64,000 bases of DNA from an uncultured Lachnospiraceae bacterium (GTDB taxonomy: Bacteria; Bacillota; Clostridia; Lachnospirales; Lachnospiraceae), in the NCBI GenBank assembly GCA_934899185.1, contig CAKXYI010000003.1, positions 1 through 64,000 of the forward strand, written 5' to 3'. A program made the translations under genes and the position numbers. A model generated the notes under the pieces. The model saw only the letters and a program-made list of their open reading frames with translations. It did no database searches and was not told the origin of the DNA. The first letter of the stretch is position 1. Each line of letters starts with the position of its first letter. This document shows positions 1 to 8,224 of the stretch, piece after piece.

Positions 1-1
1 G

Positions 2-532
2 GGTATCGCCAGCGGTATTGCAAAGAAGGGCTATGATACACAGTATGATACATCCTATAGTGGACACTATATCTTTGCAGAAGATGACAGTCCAAATACC
101 TTATCTACTGGTACAGATTGTGTCGTTGTAAAACCATATTACTTCTACAACCACCCATATTTTATTTACAATAAGGATAGCCAGACCTATGCCAGATACC
201 AGTTTGGCGCTGAGCAGATCGACGCTGTAGACGGTAAGCAGGTGGAGGTTTCGAATATTATTTTCCAGAACGTCAATAATAGTATTTATGAGGGAACCCA
301 GTACTTAAATATTACCGTTTCCGGTTCCGGAGAAGGTAAGTTCTTTACACAGGGGAAGATGATTGACATCACATGGCGCAAGGGCGATGATGGTATCACA
401 CATTACTATGATAACGATGGCAATGAGATCGTCTTAAATCAGGGTAAGACATGGGTATGCATCATCCAGAGTCAGTATGCAGATGACTCCGCGTTCTATG
501 CGACCGAAGAGGAATTTTCATCAGAACAGTAA
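2..532 (+). CDS. DUF3048 domain-containing (YerB-like) protein, 3' end only
   Basis: The reading frame is open from the window edge, so only the last 176 codons are present and the start lies outside. The protein resembles the C-terminal half of the DUF3048/YerB family, secreted or lipoprotein-type proteins of unknown function in Firmicutes. Family-like features are the aromatic-rich tract around window positions 130-170 and a late block reading ITWRKGDDG, then YYDNDGNEI, then LNQGKTWVCII, which matches the conserved YerB end. An in-frame GTG at 242 is internal and not a start. The flippase gene follows after 17 bases, so the two are probably co-transcribed. The family call is from motif recognition; no biochemical role is claimed. 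Confidence 0.7.
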   Translation, partial: GIASGIAKKGYDTQYDTSYSGHYIFAEDDSPNTLSTGTDCVVVKPYYFYNHPYFIYNKDSQTYARYQFGAEQIDAVDGKQVEVSNIIFQNVNNSIYEGTQYLNITVSGSGEGKFFTQGKMIDITWRKGDDGITHYYDNDGNEIVLNQGKTWVCIIQSQYADDSAFYATEEEFSSEQ

Positions 533-549
533 GAGTTAAGAGGTAAAAA

Positions 550-2214
550 TTGGGTAAGTCAAAGAACAGCGATGCCAGTTTTATTATGCAGGGATCTATC
601 CTTGCCATTGCATCCATTATCAGTCGTATCGTGGGACTTATTTATCGTATCCCGCTGACGGCGATCATTGGAAAGACAGGTAATGATTATTATGGAACGG
701 CATACAGTATATACAATATTATATTGATCATGTCATCCTTCAGTCTGCCGCTGGCAGTCTCCAAGTTGGTTGCATCCAGAATGGGAAATGGCAGAGCAAA
801 AGATGCTTTCCGTGTATTCAAGGGGGCACTTGGATTTGCTATCGTCAGTGGTGGGTTTGGAGCCTTGCTTTTGTATTTTGGTGCTGACTACTTTACCGGG
901 ACACTGTTAAAGACACCTTTGAGCGCGATCGCTCTTAAGGTCCTGGCACCGACCGTATTTGTCGTGGCTCTGCTCGGTGTATTTCGAGGATTTTTTCAGG
1001 GATTAAACACCATGATGCCGAGTGCCTTTTCTCAGGTTGCAGAGCAGATCTTAAATGCCATTGTCAGTGTTGTTGCCGCTTATATGCTTTATTCTTACGG
1101 GAAAAAGGTAGGAGCGGTCCTAGGTGATGCGGATGCTTACGCGGCAGCCTATGGTGCTGCGGGTGGAACCCTTGGTACGGCGGCAGGCGCCTTTTTGGCT
1201 TTTCTATTTGTGCTCTTTGTTTATCTGGTCTATCGGAAACGCTTTAAAAAGCGTATGCGGCGTGACCATCATCGTGAGCAGGAGTCCTATGGACATGTAT
1301 TAAAGATGCTTTTGATGACCATCTTTCCGATCCTGCTCAGCACGATCGTGTACAATGTCAGCACCCTTATTGATCAGGGTGTATTTAAAAATATTGCATC
1401 TTTACAGGGCTATTCTGCAAAGCAGATCTCGGAATGGTGGGGCGTATATTCCGGTCAGTTTATTGTGCTGACCAATGTGCCGATCTCCATTGCATCTTCT
1501 TTGGCGGCATCCAGTGTACCGAGTCTTTCTACGGCATACCATGCCAAAGATTTTGATACGGTAAATCGTCAGATATCTCTGGCAACACGTTTTATCATGG
1601 TCATTGCCATTCCGTCAACAATCGGCATGGCAATTCTGGGCAGACCACTCAACCTGCTTTTGTTCCATGATGGAGACAAGACGACCATGATGATCATGCT
1701 GCTGGGAACTATTTCCATTGCGCTTTTTGGACTATCGACCTTGACCAATGGGCTTTTGCAGGGAATCGACCGCATGAAGACACCGGTCATCAATGCCGTG
1801 ATCTCTTTGTTGGTACATGTCATAGCCTTATTCCTTTTGATGGAACTGTTTGATCTTAATATCTATGCAGTCGTGATCGCTAATAATATTTACGGACTGT
1901 GTGTCTGCATCTTAAATGATCTGGCGCTGCGCCGTTATAGTGGAGCAAGGATGGATCTGCAAAAGACTTATATCATTCCGTTGTTTGCATCCATCGTTAT
2001 GGGAATCGGAGTTTTCCTGTCCTATGAATTGGTGCACAAGATCATCAATTCCAATGCGATCGCAACGATCCTTAGTATCTGTGTTGGCGTTCTGATCTAC
2101 TTTGTTTTGCTTTTGCTGATGAAGGGATTGACAGAATCTGAATTGGCACGTATGCCAAAGGGCAATACCATCATTGCGCTAGCAAAGAAAATGCACTTGT
2201 TGCAGGAATCATGA
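550..2214 (+). CDS. MurJ/SpoVB-type polysaccharide flippase (MOP superfamily)
   Basis: This 554-residue protein is almost entirely hydrophobic, with about 14 predicted membrane segments. That is the size and build of MOP-superfamily lipid-linked oligosaccharide flippases (MurJ, SpoVB, YtgP), which move cell-wall or polysaccharide precursors across the cytoplasmic membrane. The opening, with a polar stretch followed by SIISRIVGLIYRIPL, is typical of the SpoVB/YtgP branch. The start is TTG at 550, preceded by AAGAGGT at a usable distance; no ATG fits the conserved N-terminus. A hairpin with a T-run lies directly downstream. Whether it transports lipid II or a spore-cortex or capsule precursor cannot be told from sequence. 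Confidence 0.85.
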   Translation: MGKSKNSDASFIMQGSILAIASIISRIVGLIYRIPLTAIIGKTGNDYYGTAYSIYNIILIMSSFSLPLAVSKLVASRMGNGRAKDAFRVFKGALGFAIVSGGFGALLLYFGADYFTGTLLKTPLSAIALKVLAPTVFVVALLGVFRGFFQGLNTMMPSAFSQVAEQILNAIVSVVAAYMLYSYGKKVGAVLGDADAYAAAYGAAGGTLGTAAGAFLAFLFVLFVYLVYRKRFKKRMRRDHHREQESYGHVLKMLLMTIFPILLSTIVYNVSTLIDQGVFKNIASLQGYSAKQISEWWGVYSGQFIVLTNVPISIASSLAASSVPSLSTAYHAKDFDTVNRQISLATRFIMVIAIPSTIGMAILGRPLNLLLFHDGDKTTMMIMLLGTISIALFGLSTLTNGLLQGIDRMKTPVINAVISLLVHVIALFLLMELFDLNIYAVVIANNIYGLCVCILNDLALRRYSGARMDLQKTYIIPLFASIVMGIGVFLSYELVHKIINSNAIATILSICVGVLIYFVLLLLMKGLTESELARMPKGNTIIALAKKMHLLQES

Positions 2215-2227
2215 ATATAATTTTTTG

Positions 2228-2290
2228 AAATGCAAATACTGTTTGTGGTGATGAAAATGAAACGAACAAACAGTATTTGTATTTTTTTAT
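2228..2290 (+). terminator. Intrinsic-terminator-like hairpin overlapping the next gene's start
   Basis: A perfect 14-bp inverted repeat (CAAATACTGTTTGT at 2233-2246 and its complement at 2266-2279) extends by further A-T pairs and runs into a stretch of seven Ts. It sits 14 bases after the flippase stop codon, as a rho-independent terminator would. The 19-base loop contains GGTGAT and ATG, the probable ribosome site and start codon of the next gene. Confidence 0.7.
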
Positions 2291-2616
2291 GTATTGGACT
2301 AGTGGCTCTGGCACTCATCTTTTTTGCCATTGCCAAAACAAGTGAAAGAGACCAAAGAGAGATGGAGGAAGAAGACCGTATGTTGCTGACCGACAATTCC
2401 AGCGTACCAAGTGCCAGTGAAAACCAGGCAAAGTATATGGTGCTTTTAGAAAATGACACGGTCGTGGTCTATGAGATCGTTGACTGGAAAAAGTATCTGA
2501 CGACGGATATCGTAAAGGAGCGATTGCCGGAAGAAGTGGTCGAAGACTTAAGAGACGGCATGGATTTTTCCAGTGAAAAAGATCTCTTTGCTTTTTTGGA
2601 AAATTACACTAGTTAG
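2257..2616 (+). CDS. Small BofC-like membrane-anchored protein
   Basis: The protein has about 120 residues, with one hydrophobic segment (residues ~5-25) acting as signal or anchor, an acidic linker, and a globular C-terminal part. The end of that part (LPEE..., then LFAFLENYTS) resembles the C-terminal domain of BofC, a forespore protein that restrains the SpoIVB protease in Bacillus; similar short proteins are common in Lachnospiraceae. I chose ATG 2257 because GGTGAT lies four bases upstream; ATG 2251 and ATG 2230 are in-frame alternatives. The first codons lie in the loop and right arm of a terminator-like hairpin. The BofC relation is a family-level guess from the C-terminal pattern only. 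Confidence 0.6.
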   Translation: MKRTNSICIFLCIGLVALALIFFAIAKTSERDQREMEEEDRMLLTDNSSVPSASENQAKYMVLLENDTVVVYEIVDWKKYLTTDIVKERLPEEVVEDLRDGMDFSSEKDLFAFLENYTS

Positions 2617-2640
2617 TTATATAAAACCACCTCGCCAGTG

Positions 2641-2669
2641 TTGAGAATTGACAGGTCTTGTGCTACAAT
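2641..2669 (+). promoter_or_regulatory. Sigma-A-type promoter for the flavoprotein operon
   Basis: TTGAGA (2641-2646) and TACAAT (2664-2669) are separated by 17 bases. The predicted transcript would start near 2676, about 11 bases before ATG 2687, giving a very short leader that begins at the GGTGAT ribosome site. Confidence 0.6.
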
Positions 2670-2686
2670 GACATGTGGTGATTTTT

Positions 2687-3940
2687 ATGAAGAATACTAG
2701 CAGTAGGGGATATGATGTCATTGTGGCAGGCGGTGGAGCTGCAGGTATGATGGCGGCTATTTTTGCAGCCAGAGCCGGTGCATCTGTCCTTGTGATCGAA
2801 TTTAATGATAGACTTGGAAAAAAGATTTTGGCGACCGGAAACGGCAAGTGTAATTACACCAACCGGGCTATAGATCTGCACAATTATTATGGCGCCGACA
2901 GAGATTTTTTAGAGCGGGTCTTTGCTGCTTTTTCAGAGCAGGATACGGAAGAGTTCTTCCGGGAACTTGGCATTGAGCCCTATGAACAGGAGGGGCTTTT
3001 GTATCCGCGGAGCAAGCAGGCAAAGAGCGTTCAGGAGGCTCTGTTGCAGGAAATCCAAAGGCTGTCTGTGACACTAGTCATGGAAAAACAGGTCAAGCGT
3101 ATCGAAAAGACGGATTCGGGCTTTCTCGTTACAACGGCGGACAGAGAATCTTTTACGGCAGGAAGTGTTATCCTTGCCTGTGGCGGCAAGGCATCTGCCA
3201 TCCGTGGCAGCCGGGGGGACGGCTATTATCTGGCGTCCTGCCTGGGACATGAGATTGCAGAGCCGGTACCGGCGCTTGTGCAGTTGCATGCGGCAGATCC
3301 TTTGACAAAAATGGCTGCGGGGGTTCGGGCAGATGCCGGGATCACAACCTGGATCGACGATAAGCAGGTCGCTTTCTGGCAGGGAGAATTACAGATTACC
3401 GATTACGGGCTTTCAGGCATTGTGGTCTTTCAATCCAGCCGGATGGTGGCATATGGACTTTTTGAAAAAAAGAATGTCTGTCTGGAAGTGGATTTCTTGC
3501 CGGAGTATGCTAAGACTGAGGCGGAAGATCTCTTACAGAGGCGATTGCGGATGCAGGAGGGAAACTTGACCTTGGAGCAAAGTTTACGTGGACTATTGCA
3601 TGATAAACTGATCGCCCCGATCTTAAAAAGAGCCGGGCTTTCGATAGAAAAGTTAGCAGGAGATTGCAACAAAGAGGATGTGACCCGTATCATGGCAGCC
3701 CTGCGTCATTATGTGGTAAAGATCACGGATACCCATGGATTTTCCAATGCACAGGTTACGGCAGGCGGCGTTAAGACCGACCAGATCGATCCAAAGACCA
3801 TGGAATCTGAACTTGTGCCGGGACTTTTTTTCGCAGGAGAAGTCCTTGATGTGGACGGTATCTGTGGAGGCTATAATCTGCAATGGGCATGGTCCAGTGG
3901 AGCTCTTGCAGGCATGTATTGTGTAGGAAAAAGGAAATGA
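2687..3940 (+). CDS. HI0933-family NAD(P)/FAD-dependent flavoprotein
   Basis: This protein of about 417 residues begins with a dinucleotide-binding fold (YDVIVAGGGAAGMMAA near residues 9-24). It ends with GEVLDVDGICGGYNLQWAW, the signature of the HI0933/YhiN flavoprotein family (COG2081), whose physiological reaction is not established. The GKCNYTN segment near residue 56 is also typical of the family. The start is placed at ATG 2687 because GGTGAT lies four bases upstream; GTG codons at 2675 and 2678 are in frame, but the first would lie at or before the predicted transcription start. The stop overlaps the next start (ATGA at 3937-3940), so the two flavoproteins are translationally coupled. 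Confidence 0.85.
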   Translation: MKNTSSRGYDVIVAGGGAAGMMAAIFAARAGASVLVIEFNDRLGKKILATGNGKCNYTNRAIDLHNYYGADRDFLERVFAAFSEQDTEEFFRELGIEPYEQEGLLYPRSKQAKSVQEALLQEIQRLSVTLVMEKQVKRIEKTDSGFLVTTADRESFTAGSVILACGGKASAIRGSRGDGYYLASCLGHEIAEPVPALVQLHAADPLTKMAAGVRADAGITTWIDDKQVAFWQGELQITDYGLSGIVVFQSSRMVAYGLFEKKNVCLEVDFLPEYAKTEAEDLLQRRLRMQEGNLTLEQSLRGLLHDKLIAPILKRAGLSIEKLAGDCNKEDVTRIMAALRHYVVKITDTHGFSNAQVTAGGVKTDQIDPKTMESELVPGLFFAGEVLDVDGICGGYNLQWAWSSGALAGMYCVGKRK

Positions 3941-5562
3941 TCTTAATCAGACAACTAAAGGTTGCTGTGTCGGAGCAGGAGACAGAAGGCATAAGGCAAG
4001 CAATCTCAAAAAAAATACATATTTCGGCGGCATCGATCTACGGGGTAGAGATCTTGAAGCGTTCGATCGATGCAAGGAAAAAACCGTATCTTTTTTATAG
4101 TTATACCGTGGCAGTCCGTCTGGACATCCATCAGGAAAAGAAGGTACTAAAGAAATGCACAAAGGATACAGATATTGCCCTGTATCAACCGGTGACTTTT
4201 CAGATGCCAAAGAGCGGAGATCAACCACTCTCTAAACGTCCGGTTATTGTCGGTATGGGACCGGCAGGACTTTTTTGCGGACTTTTGCTGGCACGTGCCG
4301 GCTTTGCGCCCATCCTTTTGGAAAGAGGACGTGCGGTTGAAGACAGACAGACGGACGTGGAAAAATTTTGGCAGACCGGATTGTTGGATACAGAGTCCAA
4401 TGTGCAGTTTGGTGAAGGCGGAGCCGGAACCTTTTCGGATGGCAAGTTAAATACATTGACCAAGGACAAGACCGGAAGAAATCAATTTGTTTTGCAGACC
4501 TTTGTGGAATTTGGGGCGCCAAGGCAGATCCTTTGGGATGCGAAGCCTCATATTGGCACGGATATCCTACAGGAAGTTGTAAAGAATATGCGACAGGAGA
4601 TCCAGCGTCTGGGCGGGATTGTCTATTTTGAGACAAAGTTTGAGGATTTCGAGGTCAAAGATGGTGTTTTGTCAGCCTTGAAACTCCGACAGGCAGGTCT
4701 AAAAGAGGCCATCACACTGGATGCCAGAGTTGCGGTGCTTGCCTTAGGACATAGTGCCAGAGATTCCTTTCAGATGCTCTATGAGAGTGGGCTTTCAATG
4801 AGTGCCAAGGAATTTGCGGTTGGACTACGCATCGAGCATCCGCAGACCATGATTCAGGAGGCACAATACGGTAAGGACGCGCCGGGATTTTTAGCGGCAG
4901 CCCCTTATAAGATGGCGACTAAATTAAAAAACGGGCGTGGCGTCTATTCTTTTTGTATGTGTCCGGGTGGTTATGTCGTCAATGCGTCTTCCGTGAAGGA
5001 ACATCTGGCGGTCAACGGTATGAGTTATTCCAAGCGGGATTCCGCCAATGCCAATAGCGCTATTGTAGTTTCCGTGGGGGCGCGCGAGTATGCGTTGGAT
5101 GACCCCATGGGGGCGATCGCTTATCAGATGGCATTGGAAAAGAAGGCTTATACCTTGGCAAAGGGAGCCATTCCCCAGCAGTTGTACGGTGATTTTTGCA
5201 ACAATGTCAGAAGTTCTTCCTATGGCAATTTTGCTTCGCTTACCAAGGGAAATACTGGTTTTGCCAATCTGCGGGACCTTTTTTCTGAGGAGATCAATGC
5301 ATCTTTTGTGGAGGGCATGACCTTGTTTGGACATAAAATGACAGGTTTTGATCGGAAAGATGCCATCTTATCCGGCATTGAAAGCAGGACATCTTCGCCT
5401 ATCCGCATCCATAGAGACGGATCCTTTGTCGGCAGTGTGGAGGGGCTATATCCTTGTGGAGAAGGCGCCGGCTATGCAGGTGGGATCACGTCTGCTGCTA
5501 TGGATGGCATGAAAGTCGCAGAAGAGATTATAAAGAGATATCAGGTGAATTATGAATCATAA
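3937..5562 (+). CDS. COG2509-type FAD-dependent dehydrogenase
   Basis: This 541-residue protein belongs to the uncharacterised FAD-dependent dehydrogenase group (COG2509). It has an N-terminal domain of about 95 residues, a dinucleotide fold with VGMGPAGLFCG at ~104-114, the family block GEGGAGTFSDGKLNT near 158, and a C-terminal FAD-closing motif GEGAGYAGGITSAAMDG near 507. The start is the ATG of the ATGA overlap with the upstream flavoprotein; an in-frame ATG at 3883 lies inside that gene and has no case as a start. The end overlaps mutS by 11 bases, so this gene is part of the mutS-mutL transcript. Substrate unknown. Confidence 0.85.
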   Translation: MILIRQLKVAVSEQETEGIRQAISKKIHISAASIYGVEILKRSIDARKKPYLFYSYTVAVRLDIHQEKKVLKKCTKDTDIALYQPVTFQMPKSGDQPLSKRPVIVGMGPAGLFCGLLLARAGFAPILLERGRAVEDRQTDVEKFWQTGLLDTESNVQFGEGGAGTFSDGKLNTLTKDKTGRNQFVLQTFVEFGAPRQILWDAKPHIGTDILQEVVKNMRQEIQRLGGIVYFETKFEDFEVKDGVLSALKLRQAGLKEAITLDARVAVLALGHSARDSFQMLYESGLSMSAKEFAVGLRIEHPQTMIQEAQYGKDAPGFLAAAPYKMATKLKNGRGVYSFCMCPGGYVVNASSVKEHLAVNGMSYSKRDSANANSAIVVSVGAREYALDDPMGAIAYQMALEKKAYTLAKGAIPQQLYGDFCNNVRSSSYGNFASLTKGNTGFANLRDLFSEEINASFVEGMTLFGHKMTGFDRKDAILSGIESRTSSPIRIHRDGSFVGSVEGLYPCGEGAGYAGGITSAAMDGMKVAEEIIKRYQVNYES

Positions 5563-8224
5563 AAGTGTGGATTTTGAACAATTAACGCCCATGATGCAAC
5601 ATTACATACAGACAAAGGATGCCAATCCGGACTGTATTCTGTTTTATCGTTTGGGTGATTTCTATGAAATGTTCTTTGAGGATGCCGAGACCGTATCCAA
5701 GGAACTGGAACTGACTTTGACCGGAAAAAGTTGTGGGCTTGAGGAGCGCGCTCCCATGTGCGGGGTTCCTTATCACGCGGCAGAAACCTATCTGACCCGT
5801 CTGGTACAAAAAGGTTATAAAGTGGCGGTCTGCGAACAGATCGAGGATCCAAAGGAAGCCAAGGGCATGGTCAAACGTGCCGTGACCCGTATCGTAACAC
5901 CGGGCACCAATATGGATGCCATGTCTTTGGATGAGTCTAAGAACAATTATATTATGGGCATTTTTTTCGATGGCGATAAATATGGTCTGTCGATCGCAGA
6001 TGTGACGACGGCGGATTTCTTTGTCACAGAAGTGGATTCCAACCGTTCCTGTCTGGATGAAATCAATAAATATGTACCATCGGAGATCATCTGTAATGAG
6101 AATTTTACCATCAGTGGTATCGATATTGCAGATCTCAAAGAACGCATGCAGATCTCTATTGCAAAATTGGATGCGCATTATTTTGATGACCGTCTGGCGG
6201 TGGCTGTCTTGTTGGAGCATTTTCATACTAGCCGGCTTTCCGCCCTTGGTCTGGAAGAGTTTCCTATGGGAAGTATCTCTGCCGGGGCTTTGATGAAATA
6301 CCTGACAGAGATCCAGAAGTCATCCTTGGAACAACTCAACCATGTACAACCTTATCTCAATGGCAATTTTATGCTTTTAGATTCTTCGACCAGACGCAAT
6401 CTGGAATTGGTAGAGACCTTGCGGGAAAAGCAAAAAAGAGGTTCTCTGCTCTGGGTCTTGGATAAGACTAAGACTGCTATGGGGGCAAGAATGCTTCGCT
6501 CTGATGTTGAACAGCCGCTGACCAATGCCGATCTGATCACAGATCGACTGGATGCAGTGGATGAACTTTTACATAATATGATGGCAAGAGAAGAATTGCG
6601 GGAGTACTTAAATCCGATCTATGATCTGGAACGTTTGAACACTCGTATCGTGTATCAGACGGCAAATCCGCGCGACCTTCTGGCATTTAAAAATTCGGTT
6701 GCCATGCTGCCGGCGATCAAGACCGTGTTAGCGGACTTTAAGTCAAAAAACCTGGTGGAACTTTCTGAAAATATCGACAGTTTATCGGATATCTGTGCAG
6801 ATATTGATGCAGCGATCTGTGAGGAACCACCAATATCTTCCAGAGACGGCGGCATCTTAAAGGATGGTTACAATGAGGAAGTAGACCGGCTCAGAAAAGC
6901 CAAGACTGAGGGCAAAAAGTGGCTGGCAGAACTGGAAGCAAAGGAAAGAGAGCGTACCGGGATCAAAAATCTAAAGATCAAATACAACAAGGTTTTTGGC
7001 TATTACCTGGAAGTGACCAATTCCTATAAGGATCTGGTACCGGCAGATTATCAGAGAAAACAGACCCTTGCCAATGCAGAACGTTTCTTTACCCCGGAAT
7101 TAAAAGAGTTGGAAGATACTATTTTGGGCGCGGAAGATAAACTGATTTCCTTGGAATACGAACTGTTCCGTCAGTTGCGCAACCGCATTGCGTCTGAAGT
7201 GTCCCGCATCCAGACAACGGCAAAAGCCATCGCTAGACTGGATGTTTATGCATCCCTTGCCTATGTGGCAGAAAAGAACCATTATTGCAGACCAAAGATC
7301 AATACGCGTGGCGTGATCGACATCAAGGGGGGCAGACATCCAGTGGTCGAGCAGATGATGGATCAGCAACTCTTTATTGATAACGACACTTATTTAGATA
7401 ACAAAAAGCAGCGTGTTTCCATCATTACCGGTCCAAATATGGCAGGAAAATCCACCTATATGCGCCAGAGTGCCCTGATCGTGCTTATGGCACAGATCGG
7501 ATGCTTTGTTCCGGCAAAGTCAGCCAATATCGGTATTGTAGACCGTATCTTTACCCGGGTGGGTGCATCGGATGATCTGGCGAGCGGACAGTCCACCTTT
7601 ATGGTAGAGATGAATGAAGTGGCAAACATTTTGCGTAATGCTAGCAAGGACTCCCTTTTGATCTTGGATGAGATTGGGCGGGGAACGAGTACCTTTGACG
7701 GACTCAGCATTGCTTGGGCAGTGGTCGAACATATCAGCAATGTCAAACTGATCGGAGCCAAGACCTTATTTGCCACCCATTATCATGAATTGACCGAGTT
7801 GGAAGGCAAATTAGAGGGTGTACATAATTACTGCATTGCCGTAAAGGAAAACGGTGATGATATCGTATTTTTGCGTAAGATTGTTCCGGGCGGCGCAGAT
7901 AAGAGTTATGGTATTGCGGTGGCTAAATTGGCAGGACTGCCGGACGAGGTCATTGATCGTGCCAACCGCATTGTGACCCAACTTTGTGAGAATGATATTG
8001 TAGATCTGGCAAAAAACATTGCGGTCGAAGGTCAGACGACAGTCAGCAAAAAACAAACCAAACCACTGGATGATGTAGATAAGGCACAGATGTCATTTTT
8101 GGATACGGTCAGTGATGACGCGATCATTGACGAACTCCGCAATCTGGACATCAGTCATATGACTCCACTGGAAGCAATGAATGCACTCAATGAACTACAG
8201 GTAAAGGTAAGAAATCGATGGTAA
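5552..8224 (+). CDS. mutS: DNA mismatch repair protein MutS
   Basis: MutS binds mismatches and small loops and recruits MutL. At 890 residues it has the full family length. The mismatch-reading Phe-x-Glu motif (GDFYEMFF) is near residue 35, the connector and lever domains follow, and the ABC-type ATPase carries the Walker A GPNMAGKST near 627-635, then LDEIGRGTST and the FATHYHEL block. The C-terminal dimerisation segment is present. The start is ATG 5552, within the last codons of the upstream oxidoreductase. The stop overlaps mutL by seven bases, indicating coupled translation. Nothing in the protein looks damaged. Confidence 0.98.
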   Translation: MNHKSVDFEQLTPMMQHYIQTKDANPDCILFYRLGDFYEMFFEDAETVSKELELTLTGKSCGLEERAPMCGVPYHAAETYLTRLVQKGYKVAVCEQIEDPKEAKGMVKRAVTRIVTPGTNMDAMSLDESKNNYIMGIFFDGDKYGLSIADVTTADFFVTEVDSNRSCLDEINKYVPSEIICNENFTISGIDIADLKERMQISIAKLDAHYFDDRLAVAVLLEHFHTSRLSALGLEEFPMGSISAGALMKYLTEIQKSSLEQLNHVQPYLNGNFMLLDSSTRRNLELVETLREKQKRGSLLWVLDKTKTAMGARMLRSDVEQPLTNADLITDRLDAVDELLHNMMAREELREYLNPIYDLERLNTRIVYQTANPRDLLAFKNSVAMLPAIKTVLADFKSKNLVELSENIDSLSDICADIDAAICEEPPISSRDGGILKDGYNEEVDRLRKAKTEGKKWLAELEAKERERTGIKNLKIKYNKVFGYYLEVTNSYKDLVPADYQRKQTLANAERFFTPELKELEDTILGAEDKLISLEYELFRQLRNRIASEVSRIQTTAKAIARLDVYASLAYVAEKNHYCRPKINTRGVIDIKGGRHPVVEQMMDQQLFIDNDTYLDNKKQRVSIITGPNMAGKSTYMRQSALIVLMAQIGCFVPAKSANIGIVDRIFTRVGASDDLASGQSTFMVEMNEVANILRNASKDSLLILDEIGRGTSTFDGLSIAWAVVEHISNVKLIGAKTLFATHYHELTELEGKLEGVHNYCIAVKENGDDIVFLRKIVPGGADKSYGIAVAKLAGLPDEVIDRANRIVTQLCENDIVDLAKNIAVEGQTTVSKKQTKPLDDVDKAQMSFLDTVSDDAIIDELRNLDISHMTPLEAMNALNELQVKVRNRW

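Noticed and set aside
5582..6226. 214-codon open frame on the - strand inside mutS
   Set aside because: It lies wholly within an intact mutS, has Ile/His/Arg-rich composition typical of an antisense frame, and shows no ribosome site or motif.
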